The notes beneath the pieces were generated by a model. That model searched no databases. It worked only from the letters and a program-made list of their open reading frames with translations, and had not been told where the DNA came from. The position numbers were made by a program, and so were the translations under genes. Positions 1-10,050 of a stretch of 64,000 nt of DNA are shown in pieces. The stretch's first letter is position 1, and each line of letters begins with the position of its first letter. Source of the stretch: CAVQFB01 sp963711675 (GTDB lineage: Bacteria > Acidobacteriota > Terriglobia > Terriglobales > Acidobacteriaceae); the NCBI GenBank assembly GCA_963711675.1, contig CAVQFB010000002.1, forward strand, positions 372,001 to 436,000, written 5' to 3'.

Positions 1-1
1 C

Positions 2-595
2 GTGGTTCAGGCTCCACCTTCGTTTGAGGTTCCAGTGAAGGCGCCGATCAGCGGCGAGGTGGTTGAACAGGACGTGGCCGCGGGCCAGCTTATTCAGCCC
101 GGCAGCACCCAGTGTTTCATGATTTCTGACACCGGCAACGTGTGGGTGCTGGTCAATGTCTATCAGAAGGACTTGCCATACGTACGCGTGGGAGATTCGG
201 TGACGATCCAGACCGACACTTACTCCGACGTTTTCCACGGCCGCATTTCCTACGTTGCCGCCTCCCTCGATCCGAGCACTCGTACCCTGCAGGCGCGCAT
301 CGACACCGGTAATCCCGGCGAGAAACTGAAGAAGGATATGTACGTGGTTGCCACCGTAAACGCGGGCATGATCGCCAATACAATTGCGCTGCCGGACTCG
401 GCGGTCCTGCGTGATAGCGAGAACCAACCTTTTGTTTATGCGGCGACTGCTTCGAACCAGTTTGGCAGGCGCACGGTAACGCTGGGAGAAAGCCTGAACG
501 GACAGACGGAGATTACCAGCGGGCTGACGCCAGGGGATCAGGTGATCGGAGATGGCAGCTTGTTCCTGCAGTTTGCGAACTCACTGCAACGCTGA
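2..595 (+). CDS. RND efflux periplasmic adaptor subunit (partial, N-terminus outside window)
   Basis: This is the C-terminal part of a membrane-fusion (HlyD/CusB-type) protein that links an inner-membrane RND pump to an outer-membrane channel. The visible 197 residues start in the lipoyl half-motif APISGEVVEQDVAAG, continue through a beta-barrel region (VRVGDSVTI, GRISYVAASLDPSTRT) and end in a membrane-proximal domain. The frame is open at the window edge, so the GTG at position 2 is probably internal. It lies 66 bases upstream of a CusA/CzcA pump gene on the same strand, so the two very likely form one efflux operon. The substrate cannot be told from this fragment; the neighbouring pump suggests metal ions. 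Confidence 0.9.
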   Translation: MVQAPPSFEVPVKAPISGEVVEQDVAAGQLIQPGSTQCFMISDTGNVWVLVNVYQKDLPYVRVGDSVTIQTDTYSDVFHGRISYVAASLDPSTRTLQARIDTGNPGEKLKKDMYVVATVNAGMIANTIALPDSAVLRDSENQPFVYAATASNQFGRRTVTLGESLNGQTEITSGLTPGDQVIGDGSLFLQFANSLQR

Positions 596-661
596 CCGCA
601 TCGCAAAAGGATGGAAAGCTTTCCACAGACCTCCAGTGAGGACAGTGTCCACGGCAACTGA

Positions 662-3600
662 ATGATCCATCGAATCGTCCAAGCGGCTCTGCGTCAGAGG
701 TTCCTGGTGCTGATGCTCACCGCTTTCATCACGGTGGGCGGGGTCCTGTCATTTCAGCGGATGCCCGTGGACGCTTACCCCGACCTTTCCCCTCCCCAGG
801 TCGAAATCATTACCCAGTGGCCGGACCATGCCGCGGAAGAGGTGGAACGATTGGTGACGCTTCCTCTGGAACTCCAGATGAATGGCGTCCCCCACCTAGT
901 GGTGATGCGCTCTATCTCGCTCTACGGGTTGTCGGATGTCAGGCTGACTTTCGAGGAGAGCACCGACGACTATTCCGCACGACAAATCGTTTTTGAACGG
1001 TTGGCCCAAGCCACTCTCCCTACGGGAGTGAGTCCGAGTCTGGCGCCGTTATTTAGCCCGAGCGGCCTGGTGTATCGCTATGTGCTGGAGAGTCCCGATC
1101 GCACTCCGCAGGAGCTGAAGACGATTGAGGATTGGGTCGTGGAACGCGCCTATCGTTCGGTCCACGGCGTGGCCGACGACTCGGGCTTTGGCGGCACGGT
1201 GATGCAGTATCAAGTGCTGCTCGATCCCGCGCGTATCTATGGATATCACCTGACCGTCCCGCAAGTGACCGCGGCCTTGGCCGCTAACAATGCGAATGCT
1301 GGTGGTGGATTTTATTCGCAAGGCGGACAGTTCTACTACGTACGCGGCATCGGCCTGGTGCGGAATACAGATGACATTGCAAACATCGTTGTCGGCGCCA
1401 ACAAGGGAGTGCCCGTCCGAGTGCGTGACGTGGGAGACGTCACGATCGGGCACGCGCCACGCCTGGGCGAATTCGGCTTCCAGAAAAATGATGACTCGGT
1501 CGAAGGCGTGATTCTGATGCTCCGCGGGGAGCAGACACAGAACGTCCTCAAGGCGGTAGAAGCAAAAACGGAGGAGCTCAACCGCCAGATCCTGCCCCCG
1601 GACGTGAAGATTCATCCCTACTACGACCGGAGCGAACTGGTTGATCTGACCACCGACACGGTCGAGAACAACTTGCTCCGGGGCATGGCGCTCGTGCTGA
1701 TCGTGCTCATATTCTTCCTGGTCAGTTTCCGCGCTGCGATCATCGTCGCCGTCACCATCCCGCTTTCTTTGCTTTTTGCATTCATTGTGCTTCACGCGCA
1801 CGATGTTGCCGCGAACTTGCTCTCCATCGGAGCCATCGACTTCGGCATCGTTATCGATGGCACGGTCGTGATGATCGAGAACATCTACCGCGAACTCGCT
1901 TTGCGGGAAGGGCAGGACTACAACCTCAATGAGGTTATTCTGGCCGCTGCCAAGGATGTGGACCGGCCCATCTTCTATTCGGTCGCGGTCATCTTGGCAG
2001 GTTATCTGCCAATCTATGCGCTGACCGGGCCGGCGGGGAAGCTGTTCCATCCCATGGCGGAGACCATGTCCTTTGCCCTGGTGGGCGCGCTGATACTGAC
2101 CCTGACCCTAATTCCCGTGTTGGCTTCGTATTGGTTCAAGGGTGGCGTGCACGAGAAACCGAACCGGGCTTATGAGTGGATGAAACGCAAGTACGCGATA
2201 CAGTTGGATTGGGCCCTGAATCGTCCCAAGACGACACTGGCGATTGCAACAGCTATTTTCGGCGCGACCCTGTTACTCGTGCCTTTTATTGGTGGAGAGT
2301 TCATGCCTCACCTGGATGAAGGTGCGCTCTGGGTGCGGGCCACCATGCCGTATACGATTTCGTTCGAGGAAGCCAGCAAGATTGGTCCTCAGATTCGTGC
2401 CATCCTGATGTCTTATCCGCAGGTCACAGTGGTGGGTTCCGAGTTAGGGCGGCCCGATGACGGTACAGATCCGACGGGTTTCTTTAACTGCGAGTTCTAT
2501 GTTGGCCTGAAGCCTTACAAAGACAAGGCATGGAGCGGTGACGTCAGCGACAAGAAGCAACTCATCGAGTCCATCAACAAGCAACTCAGCGCTTTCCCGG
2601 GGATTATTTTCAACTATACCCAGCCCGCGGAAGACGCCGTGGACGAAGCGTTGACCGGCCTGAAGAGTTCGCTGGCTGTAAAAATCTACGGTGACGACCT
2701 GAGTGTGCTTCAGGAAAAAGCGATACAGATCAAAAATACTCTGGCGGGTGTGCCCGGTTTTACTGAACTCACAGTAGTGCGCGAACTTGGCCAACCCAGC
2801 TTGCTGGTCGACGTTGACCGGAGCAGGATCGCACGTTATGGCATCAACGTTGCCGACGTGGAAGCCGTGATTTCAGCTGCGGTCGGCGGGCAGGCGGTGA
2901 CCCAGGTCATACAGGGGGAAAAGCTGTTCGACCTTGTAGTCCGCATGCAGCCTCAGTTTCGCAGCAGCGCGCATGAGATCGGAAACCTGCTGGTCGGCAC
3001 GCCGGATGGGCAACAGATTCCGCTCAGTCAACTGGCCAACATAAGCCAGGGAAACGGCGCGTCCTTTATTTATCGCGAGAACAATTCCCGCTACATCGGC
3101 GTGCAATACAGCATCGAAGGGCGTGATTTGGAGCGCGCGGTTCGTGACGGGCAGGCGGCAGTCAACAAGGTCGTGACCTTGCCACAGGGCTACCGGATGA
3201 TGTGGGGCGGCGAATACAGCCAGTTTCTCGAGGCAAAATCGCAGATGTACATCATCGGCCCACTCGCCGTGGTGCTGATCTTCATGATCTTGTTCGCGCT
3301 TTACGGGAACTTCAAGTTTCCCGTCACCATTGCGTTGGGTGTAATCATGACCGAGCCCGTAGGCGCGCTGGTTGCACTAAAGCTCACGCATACTCCCTTC
3401 AGCGTGTCTTCCGTCCTGGGACTTCTGGCGCTGCTCGGCGTTTCGGTCGAGACCGCCGTGATTCTGGTGTCATACATCAATAAACTGCGGCAAGAAGGAT
3501 TGGATATCCGCACGGCAACGCGCGAGGCTTCGCTGCTGCGACTTCGTCCGATCATGATGACCGCACTGGTCGCATGCCTCGGGTTGCTTCCGGCGGCGCT

Positions 3601-3745
3601 CTCTACAGGGATCGGGTCCGATACGCAGAAGCCATTCGCCATCGTCATCGTGGCCGGCTTGATTTCTCGCCTCTTTATCGGCTTCTTCGTCAACCCGGTG
3701 TTGTACGAGATGGTGGCTCGCGAAGGGGATGTGCTTCAGGTGTAG
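662..3745 (+). CDS. Heavy-metal efflux RND transporter, CusA/CzcA family
   Basis: This 1027-residue inner-membrane pump has the RND layout: one N-terminal transmembrane helix, a large periplasmic porter domain, a helix bundle, a second porter domain and a second bundle. The family signature DFGIVIDGTVVMIEN lies near residues 390-410 and separates heavy-metal (HME) RND pumps from drug (HAE) pumps. Motifs such as MPVDAYPDLSPPQVEI near the N-terminus also fit CusA/CzcA. The length is normal for the family. It works with the adaptor just upstream; an outer-membrane factor is not in the window. The exact metal (Cu, Ag, Co, Zn, Cd) cannot be assigned. Confidence 0.95.
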   Translation: MIHRIVQAALRQRFLVLMLTAFITVGGVLSFQRMPVDAYPDLSPPQVEIITQWPDHAAEEVERLVTLPLELQMNGVPHLVVMRSISLYGLSDVRLTFEESTDDYSARQIVFERLAQATLPTGVSPSLAPLFSPSGLVYRYVLESPDRTPQELKTIEDWVVERAYRSVHGVADDSGFGGTVMQYQVLLDPARIYGYHLTVPQVTAALAANNANAGGGFYSQGGQFYYVRGIGLVRNTDDIANIVVGANKGVPVRVRDVGDVTIGHAPRLGEFGFQKNDDSVEGVILMLRGEQTQNVLKAVEAKTEELNRQILPPDVKIHPYYDRSELVDLTTDTVENNLLRGMALVLIVLIFFLVSFRAAIIVAVTIPLSLLFAFIVLHAHDVAANLLSIGAIDFGIVIDGTVVMIENIYRELALREGQDYNLNEVILAAAKDVDRPIFYSVAVILAGYLPIYALTGPAGKLFHPMAETMSFALVGALILTLTLIPVLASYWFKGGVHEKPNRAYEWMKRKYAIQLDWALNRPKTTLAIATAIFGATLLLVPFIGGEFMPHLDEGALWVRATMPYTISFEEASKIGPQIRAILMSYPQVTVVGSELGRPDDGTDPTGFFNCEFYVGLKPYKDKAWSGDVSDKKQLIESINKQLSAFPGIIFNYTQPAEDAVDEALTGLKSSLAVKIYGDDLSVLQEKAIQIKNTLAGVPGFTELTVVRELGQPSLLVDVDRSRIARYGINVADVEAVISAAVGGQAVTQVIQGEKLFDLVVRMQPQFRSSAHEIGNLLVGTPDGQQIPLSQLANISQGNGASFIYRENNSRYIGVQYSIEGRDLERAVRDGQAAVNKVVTLPQGYRMMWGGEYSQFLEAKSQMYIIGPLAVVLIFMILFALYGNFKFPVTIALGVIMTEPVGALVALKLTHTPFSVSSVLGLLALLGVSVETAVILVSYINKLRQEGLDIRTATREASLLRLRPIMMTALVACLGLLPAALSTGIGSDTQKPFAIVIVAGLISRLFIGFFVNPVLYEMVAREGDVLQV

Positions 3746-3810
3746 TTTTCTCGCGGCAGACCAAAGTTATCAGGCAGCGCTCGCGCTAATCGCGCAGAAC
3801 TCTTAAAGAC

Positions 3811-4630
3811 TTACCCAAACTGGAATCCCGATACCGGCTTGCCTAACAGACGGTCGCTGTAGGTTCGTTGGCCGCGATCTTCCTTCGCGGCTCCAGCAGC
3901 GACCATTAAGGGCAGCAAATGCTCGGGTGTCGGGTGAGCACGCGAGCGCGCCGGGGGCATCCAGCCATTTGGCAAGCTTCGCGTCCCGCTGCTTCGCGTC
4001 CGCACTTGTGACTGCGTCGTACAGCCACTCGTCGAACTCCTCTGCCGGCTTGACTACCCGCGGATCGTCAATAAAGAAAGTTCGCAAGTTGTGATAGCTC
4101 ATGCCGCTGCCGACGATGAGCACTCCCTCGTCGCGCAACGGAGCCAGCGCGCGGCCTATGGCGAGATGTTCCGCCGCATCGAAATTACTCTGCAGGGACA
4201 ACTGGACAACAGGCAGATCCGCATTCGGGTAGATCAGTTTGAAAGGGACGAACACGCCGTGGTCGAGGCCGCGATGGTCGTCCTCGTCTGATCCAAATCC
4301 GCCAGCCTTCAGCAAGCCGCGAACCCGCGCCGCTAGAGTGGGAGATCCCAAGGCAGGCCAAGTCAGTTGGTAGGTATGCTCCGGAAATCCGTAGTAGTCG
4401 AACAACAACGAATGTTTGGGACTGCCATTTACGGTTGGCTTTGCGGCGTCCCAGTGCCCGGAAATGACGAGGACAGCCTTCGGCCGCGCTCCCAGCAAGC
4501 CGTCGATTGCGCGCAGATATTCGGCCATCTTGTCCCACATATGTGGCTGGCCGGGCGGTGGGTCCATGAAGAAACAGGGCCCGCCTCCGTGCGGAATGAA
4601 CAGGGTAGGGAATCGCGTGCTGTGGCTCAT
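3811..4630 (-). CDS. DODA-type extradiol ring-cleavage dioxygenase (frame broken near the C-terminus)
   Basis: The protein belongs to the LigB/YgiD (4,5-DOPA dioxygenase) family of non-haem Fe(II) or Zn enzymes that open catechol rings. Conserved His motifs are visible: FIPHGGGP, VISGHWD, LDHGVF and GSGMSYHN. The ATG at 4630 gives the usual family start (MSHSTRFPTLFIPHGG); the longer upstream frame runs into the pirin gene. Around 3941-3952 the frame shifts. The uncorrected frame ends at 3803 in an unrelated tail, whereas the neighbouring frame encodes the family C-terminus (HPTPEHLLPLMVAAGAA, ending VSGFQFG at 3811). One extra base explains this and gives about 272 residues. It follows pirin by 8 bases, a common pairing. 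Confidence 0.82.
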
Positions 4631-4638
4631 TGGGATTC

Positions 4639-5553
4639 CTACTTGCGCCGCGTCTCTTTCAGGAACGTCCCCTCGCGGAGTTCCATGAACGCCTTTTGAA
4701 GTTGCGCCTGAGTATTCATCACGATGGGGCCGTACCACGCCACCGGCTCTTCGAGCGGTTTTCCTGAGACCAGCAGAAACCGGATACCGTCGTCCCCAGC
4801 CTGTACGGCTACCTCGTCACCGCGATCAAACAACACGAGCGACCGGTTCTCTGCCTGAGCGGGAGGAGCCGTGTCCGACCAACTAACGGGCTCCGTCGGC
4901 ACCGCAAGAGGATCGGAGGCGTTGCAGAACTTTCCGGCGCCAGCAAAAACGTAGGCGAAGGCGTGGCGCGTGGTCTCGACCGGAAGAGTCTTCCTGCGAC
5001 CGGGCGGGACGATCACATCAAGGTAGATCGGATCGGCGGCGATCCCGTCCACTGGGCCTTTCTTGCCCCAGAAGCTTCCGCAGATGATACGGACCTCGGT
5101 ACCGTCGTCGTCCTTCACGTCCACGATGTCGGCGGACTTCACCTCCTGATAGCGAGGCGCAGTCATCTTGAGCGACGCCGGAAGATTCGCCCACAGCTGG
5201 AAGCCGTGCATCCGGCCTGCATGATCGCCCTTCGGCATCTCCTGGTGGATGATTCCGCTGCCCGCAGTCATCCATTGCACGTCGCCGGCGGCAATGGCGC
5301 CGCTGTTGCCCATGCTGTCGCCGTGCTCGACCGTACCGGCGAGTACGTAGGTGATGGTCTCAATCCCGCGATGAGGGTGCCACGGAAAGCCCGCCAGATA
5401 ATCCTGCGGAACGTCGTTGCGGAAGTCATCCAGCAGAAGGAAAGGATCGAAATCCGATGTGCCGCCGAAGCCAAAGGCCCGGCGCAGATGGACACCGGCT
5501 CCCTCCAGCGTGGGTTTTGATTGGATCAACTTCTTGACCGGACGAATGGACAT
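4639..5553 (-). CDS. Pirin family protein (cupin, possible quercetinase)
   Basis: This is a bicupin pirin. The metal-site motifs are FPWHPHRGIETITYVL in the N-terminal cupin and TAGSGIIHQEMP a little later. The C-terminal cupin (YLDVIVPPGRRKTLPV) is complete. Family members are Fe-binding proteins, some with quercetin dioxygenase activity and some acting as transcription cofactors. I chose ATG 5553 because GGGAG lies 7 bases upstream; the ATG at 5559 is almost on top of that site. The downstream dioxygenase gene starts 8 bases after the stop, so both probably act on aromatic or flavonoid compounds. This link is inferred from context only. Confidence 0.9.
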   Translation of the reverse strand: MSIRPVKKLIQSKPTLEGAGVHLRRAFGFGGTSDFDPFLLLDDFRNDVPQDYLAGFPWHPHRGIETITYVLAGTVEHGDSMGNSGAIAAGDVQWMTAGSGIIHQEMPKGDHAGRMHGFQLWANLPASLKMTAPRYQEVKSADIVDVKDDDGTEVRIICGSFWGKKGPVDGIAADPIYLDVIVPPGRRKTLPVETTRHAFAYVFAGAGKFCNASDPLAVPTEPVSWSDTAPPAQAENRSLVLFDRGDEVAVQAGDDGIRFLLVSGKPLEEPVAWYGPIVMNTQAQLQKAFMELREGTFLKETRRK

Positions 5554-5559
5554 AATCAT

Positions 5560-5903
5560 TCTCCCGTAACCAGGAGTGAACTGATGGTGAGTAGTAGATG
5601 CCGGGCCGAGCTTTTAGGCTGCAGGGTCCCGCGACAAACGAATCGTGGCGAGAATGACTGAGAGGCGGATGCCGCGCATTCATTAGCGGAAGATTAACCC
5701 GCTGTGCGCCTGCTTTTCGGATGCAGGCTAGGTTTTCCACAGTCCGAACCTTGGTAACCCCACCGGCGGTCCGTGTCTTGCTAAAATCAAGCTGCGATTG
5801 TGCCGATAGTCAGGGTAAGAGTCCACATAGACGAGGTACAAGCGTGCTCGCCTTCAAAGTAGATCTTTCATCAGGTTCAATCCGCAGTGCGAAGAAGTAA
5901 AAC
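5560..5903. other. Divergent intergenic region between pirin and sthA
   Basis: This 344-base spacer separates two divergently transcribed genes and must hold both promoters. I see no convincing coding frame, RNA gene or clear -35/-10 pair here. Short frames that cross it lack family resemblance and a ribosome-binding site. Confidence 0.5.
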
Positions 5904-7292
5904 ATGGAAGCCAATCAATACGATCTGGTGGTGATCGGAAGTGGACCAGCCGGGCAGAAGGGCGCGATCTGCGCGGCCAAGATGCGAAAAAAAGTGGCCG
6001 TGGTTGAACGCAAGCGGACCATCGGCGGCGTGTGCGTTCATACCGGAACCATTCCCAGCAAGACTCTGCGAGAAGCCGTCCTTTATCTGAGCGGCCTGCG
6101 CCAGCGCACGTTTTATGGCAGAGGCTACGCAGTCAAAGACCAGATTTCGATGCAGGATCTGACGTTCCGGGCGCAGGCAGTCATGGCGCGGGAAATCGAC
6201 GTGATCAAGTCGCAGCTGCGGCGAAATCAGGTGACCACGCTGGAAGGGAATGCCAAGTTCCTCGACCCGAACACCATCGAAGTGGTGAGGGACGACGGGT
6301 CGCTGGTGGTGCGGGGAACCAAGATTCTGATCGCGTGTGGTACTCGCCCCGCGCACGATCACCAGATTCCGATTGACGGCAAGAGAATCTACGATTCCGA
6401 CCAGGTACATGAACTCGAGGAACTGCCGCGAGAGCTGATCATCGTTGGCGCCGGGATTATCGGACTGGAATATGCGTCGATGTTTGCTGCTCTGGGAGTC
6501 AAAGTCACGCTTCTGGACCTGCGGCCCGCCCTGTTGGAGTTTGCCGATCGCGAGGTCATCGAGAGCCTGTGCTTCCAGCTTCGCCAGCTGGGAACCGTTT
6601 TCCGCCTGGGCGAGAAGGTGGTATCGGTCGGGCTCGACGAAGACCGCGACCGGGTTTTTGCCAAGCTGGAAAGCGGTAAGACCGTACATGGGCAAGGACT
6701 GCTCTACACGGTGGGCCGCCAGGCCAACAGCGATCAACTGAACATCGAAGCCGCGGGGCTGACACCGGACGGGCGCGGAAAACTTGAGACCAATAAATTT
6801 TTCCAGACCTCAGTTCCGCACATCTACGCGGCGGGCGACGTAATCGGTTTTCCGGCCCTGGCTAGCACGTCCATGGAACAGGGGCGGCTGGCGAGCTGCC
6901 ACATGTTTGGCAAGCCCACCGAGATGTCCGCAAACCTTATTCCATACGGGATCTACACGATTCCTGAGATTTCGATGGTGGGTCAGACCGAAGAACAGCT
7001 GACCAAGGAAAAGATCCCCTACGAGGTCGGCTTGGCGCGATATGCCGAGCTGGCCAAGGGCCAAATGCTGGGGGACGACCAGGGAATGTTGAAGCTGCTC
7101 TTCGACCCAGTCAGTTTGAAGCTTCTGGGAGTTCATGTGATCGGCGATCGGGCCGCTGAAATCGTTCACATCGGGCAAGCCGTGCTGACCATGGGCGGAA
7201 CCCTGGAGTATTTTCGCGACACCGTCTTCAACTATCCCACGCTGGCCGAAGCCTACAAAGTGGCGGCACTCGACGGACTGAACAAGCTCTAG
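5904..7292 (+). CDS. sthA: Si-specific (soluble) NAD(P)+ transhydrogenase
   Basis: SthA is a cytoplasmic flavoprotein that moves hydride between NADPH and NAD+ and so balances the two cofactor pools. The 462 residues carry the FAD motif GSGPAGQKGA at the N-terminus, the NAD(P) Rossmann motif VGAGIIGLEYASMF near 180-195, the second FAD motif YAAGDVIGFPALAS and the dimerisation domain. The segment GGVCVHTGTIPSKTLRE has only one Cys where disulfide reductases have two (CxxxxC). This difference separates SthA from lipoamide dehydrogenase. Length is normal. It is flanked by unrelated genes and appears to be transcribed alone. Confidence 0.93.
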   Translation: MEANQYDLVVIGSGPAGQKGAICAAKMRKKVAVVERKRTIGGVCVHTGTIPSKTLREAVLYLSGLRQRTFYGRGYAVKDQISMQDLTFRAQAVMAREIDVIKSQLRRNQVTTLEGNAKFLDPNTIEVVRDDGSLVVRGTKILIACGTRPAHDHQIPIDGKRIYDSDQVHELEELPRELIIVGAGIIGLEYASMFAALGVKVTLLDLRPALLEFADREVIESLCFQLRQLGTVFRLGEKVVSVGLDEDRDRVFAKLESGKTVHGQGLLYTVGRQANSDQLNIEAAGLTPDGRGKLETNKFFQTSVPHIYAAGDVIGFPALASTSMEQGRLASCHMFGKPTEMSANLIPYGIYTIPEISMVGQTEEQLTKEKIPYEVGLARYAELAKGQMLGDDQGMLKLLFDPVSLKLLGVHVIGDRAAEIVHIGQAVLTMGGTLEYFRDTVFNYPTLAEAYKVAALDGLNKL

Positions 7293-7489
7293 ATCTTTCC
7301 TTCACCCGCGCGCGATTTTTTCTTCCCATAGGAAGATCAGCCCATTTGTCGCAAGAATCCCTCCGTCTCTTCGGGTTGTGGCGATTGCGGTCGACTACGA
7401 TTTCTTGGACAAGCGGCAGAAAGCCGCTAAGATTACGGTCAAGTCTGGAGTGGGGGTACGATCGCTAGGCGAAATCGCGGGAGGAATTC

Positions 7490-8689
7490 ATGAGCCACTT
7501 AGAGCAGGGGATGCAGGCTTCTTCCAGAAGATCGTTTCTGCAGTTATCGACTGCGGCTTCGGCGGCAATGGCGTTGCGGATCGTGACTGAACCGATGCTG
7601 GCGCAAGCCAAGCGGCTGCCATTCTCCAAAGACGCGGTCATGATCGACTCCAACGAGAATCCCCTGGGGCCGTGTGCGGCGGCGCGCGATGCCGTCGTAG
7701 GGATCGTGCCGCAGGGCGGGCGCTACTCGATCAATTTGACCGATGACTTTGTCGCGGCATTCACGCAAATGGAGGGTTTGAAGCCGGATTACGTCGGCGT
7801 TTTTCCGGGGTCGAGCGGACCGCTCCATTACGCGGTGTTTGCTTTTACTTCCCCGAAACGGAGCTATGTGACGGCCGACCCAGGTTATGAAGCGGGCGTG
7901 CATGCAGCGGAGACCTCGGGCGCGCGAGTCGTCAAAGTGCCTCTCACGAAAACCTGTGCGCACGATGTGAAGGCGATGTTGGCTGCAGCGCCGGATGGGG
8001 GTTTGTTCTACGTTTGTACTCCGAATAATCCAACAGGAACGCTCACCAGTCACTCCGATGTCGAATATCTGCTCGAGCACAAGCCAAAGGATTCCGTTGT
8101 TATGGTGGACGAAGCATACATCCACTTCTCGGATGCGTCATCGGCGATCGATCTGGTGAAGGCCGATAAGGACGTGATCGTGCTGCGAACGTTTTCGAAG
8201 ATCTACGGCATGGCGGGGCTGCGATGCGGAGTTGCGATGGCAAGGCCAGACCTGCTGGCGAAGCTGGACCGGTTCAGCGGGTGGAACGCGATGCCCATCA
8301 CGGCGGTGGTGGCGGCGTCAGCGAGCCTGAAGGACGCGCAACTGGTGCCGGAGAGAAAGCGTATTAACGCAGAAGTGCGTCAGGAAACCTTCGAATGGCT
8401 GGATCGAAACGGCTACACCTACATTCGCTCGGAGTCGAACTTTTTCATGCTCGACACGAAACGGCCGGGCAAAGACGCAATTGCTGCCATGGCGAAACAG
8501 AAGGTTCACGTTGGGCGCATTTGGCCCGCGCTGCCGACCTACGTTCGGGTAACGGTAGGGACGAAGCCGGAAATGGAGCGCTTCCAGGCTGCTTTCAAGC
8601 AGGTGATGGATGGAACGGTGACGGCGAGCGCGCAGGACCTCCCGCGGAAAGCGAGAATGAATCTGGACGGTGTCGTTATACCCGCTTGA
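7490..8689 (+). CDS. Exported HisC-like PLP aminotransferase
   Basis: This 399-residue fold-type I aminotransferase resembles histidinol-phosphate aminotransferase. Visible motifs are DSNENPLGP near the N-terminus, TPNNPTGT, VVMVDEAYIHF and the PLP-lysine motif RTFSKIYGMAGLRCG. It starts with SRRSFLQLSTAASAA, a Tat-like signal with twin Arg followed by a hydrophobic stretch, so the mature enzyme may be periplasmic. An AGGA ribosome-binding site lies 6-7 bases before ATG 7490. No his genes are nearby, so histidine synthesis is not supported by context. The true substrate is unknown. Confidence 0.88.
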   Translation: MSHLEQGMQASSRRSFLQLSTAASAAMALRIVTEPMLAQAKRLPFSKDAVMIDSNENPLGPCAAARDAVVGIVPQGGRYSINLTDDFVAAFTQMEGLKPDYVGVFPGSSGPLHYAVFAFTSPKRSYVTADPGYEAGVHAAETSGARVVKVPLTKTCAHDVKAMLAAAPDGGLFYVCTPNNPTGTLTSHSDVEYLLEHKPKDSVVMVDEAYIHFSDASSAIDLVKADKDVIVLRTFSKIYGMAGLRCGVAMARPDLLAKLDRFSGWNAMPITAVVAASASLKDAQLVPERKRINAEVRQETFEWLDRNGYTYIRSESNFFMLDTKRPGKDAIAAMAKQKVHVGRIWPALPTYVRVTVGTKPEMERFQAAFKQVMDGTVTASAQDLPRKARMNLDGVVIPA

Positions 8690-8741
8690 AGCCTCGTTGG
8701 GACGGCACTCCGATATTAGACCAGTCTCAAAGCGCGCAAGC

Positions 8742-10050
8742 CTAATGCGGGCTGGCTTCGGCATTTTGCAGATCAAGCCCAACGCGTTCGCCGTTGATGA
8801 GCACGGTTCCGGCGTCGATCAGTTGCTGGCCGGTGCAGTCGTAGGTCTCGTAACAGTGCAGGGCGGCGAGAGGGAAGAAGAACTCGACCGCCTCTGAATT
8901 CGCCGCTGCCGCCTGAGCTTTTCCTTCCAGGTGGACGGTTGTGCTGAAGTCAATCCCGTCAAATTTCTGTTCACCTTTGAAATATCCGAGCGTGGGCCGA
9001 ACCAGGTGCGCGATGTGTTCGTCAAAAGCCTCAGCCGCTAACTTGTAGCGTGAGCCATTGGCCGACGCGGGCAGGGAGGTGCTCATGGAGAGTTCGAGAT
9101 AAATTCCCTGACGAAACGCGACGAACTTGGGCGGCGCGTAGGAGACGAAGTGCGCCTGTGAGTCCAGATCTTTGGTCAGGCTGGCGATCGTGTCCTGGCT
9201 GGACGTCTGGAGCGAAGCGAGAGCCTCGGGCGAAGTGTCGCGCGGAGGCGGCGGAGGAGGTGCAGCGTCCTTCGGCTTTACTCCCTTCGGAAACTGGAGC
9301 GGCGGTGAGTTGGGAGCGGCACTCGGGGTGTCCGGCGGAACGATTTCTGCCGTCGCGGAAGGGGTTGATCTCTTGATCGTCAGCAGTGTCAGGCGGAGGA
9401 GCACTACCCGCCATCTTTTTTTGGGGTTCGCCGTTCAGCCAGATGGAGACCGGCGCGGCATTCAGAAAAGCCTGGCCTTCCAGCAGTGCCGCTTGCTTCG
9501 CCGTATCGTCCTTGGCGGCGAGCAACTTGAGGGCGGCGTTCTGCGGCAGGTAAACCATGAGATTTTCCGGCTTCTCAATGGTGACCCCCATGACTTTGCC
9601 GGTGATGTGATGGGAGACTTCGACCGCGTAACCCTTGATGTCGCGGTTTGCCTGAAAACGCGGAACGGCGTCTTTCAGGATGGGCATCACTACTTCCAGA
9701 AACGTGGTGCGAGCGCGCTGCTCCTCGTGAATCTTCTCCGTCGAGTAGGCGGCGTAGTAATTTCCGCTGATAGCCAGAACGACCTTGCCGCCGTAGCGAT
9801 CGAAGCGAAGAGAGCGCTGGTCGGCTTTCTGCTGCAGTGGTTCGTCGATATCGAGCGCGCGGCTCAGATAAAAGGGATAGTCGAAGTGGGTGGCAAGAAT
9901 GTCATCGCCCACGGTCTTCAGATCGTCCAGATACTTCTGTTGCAGCACGCGGAGATCGGGATCCTTGAGTTCGACGGGATTGACCACCTGAGCGAAGCAG
10001 GCAGAAACCAGCAAGATTAGCGGCAACCACGCCGCTCTATTTTTGTGCAT
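8742..10050 (-). CDS. Uncharacterised lipoprotein, last gene of the bc-complex operon (frame broken)
   Basis: I recognise no family. The protein starts with a lipoprotein signal (LILLVSAC, Cys near residue 18). The N-terminal half then runs in one frame to about 9390, and the C-terminal half (a Pro-rich linker with PPPPPP, then VSYAPPKFVAFRQGIYLEL to the end at 8742) is in another frame. One extra base between about 9358 and 9395 joins them into about 435 residues. The gene overlaps the upstream cytochrome gene by 14 bases and so belongs to the same transcript. It is probably an envelope accessory protein of the respiratory block. Function is otherwise unknown. Confidence 0.7.

Noticed and set aside
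1049..2050. 333-residue frame antisense to the RND pump
   Set aside because: It is rich in His, Gln and Arg, as expected for a complementary-strand shadow, and has no domain.
7490..8689. hisC for histidine synthesis
   Set aside because: The Tat-like signal and lack of his neighbours argue against a cytoplasmic biosynthetic role; the call is kept at family level.
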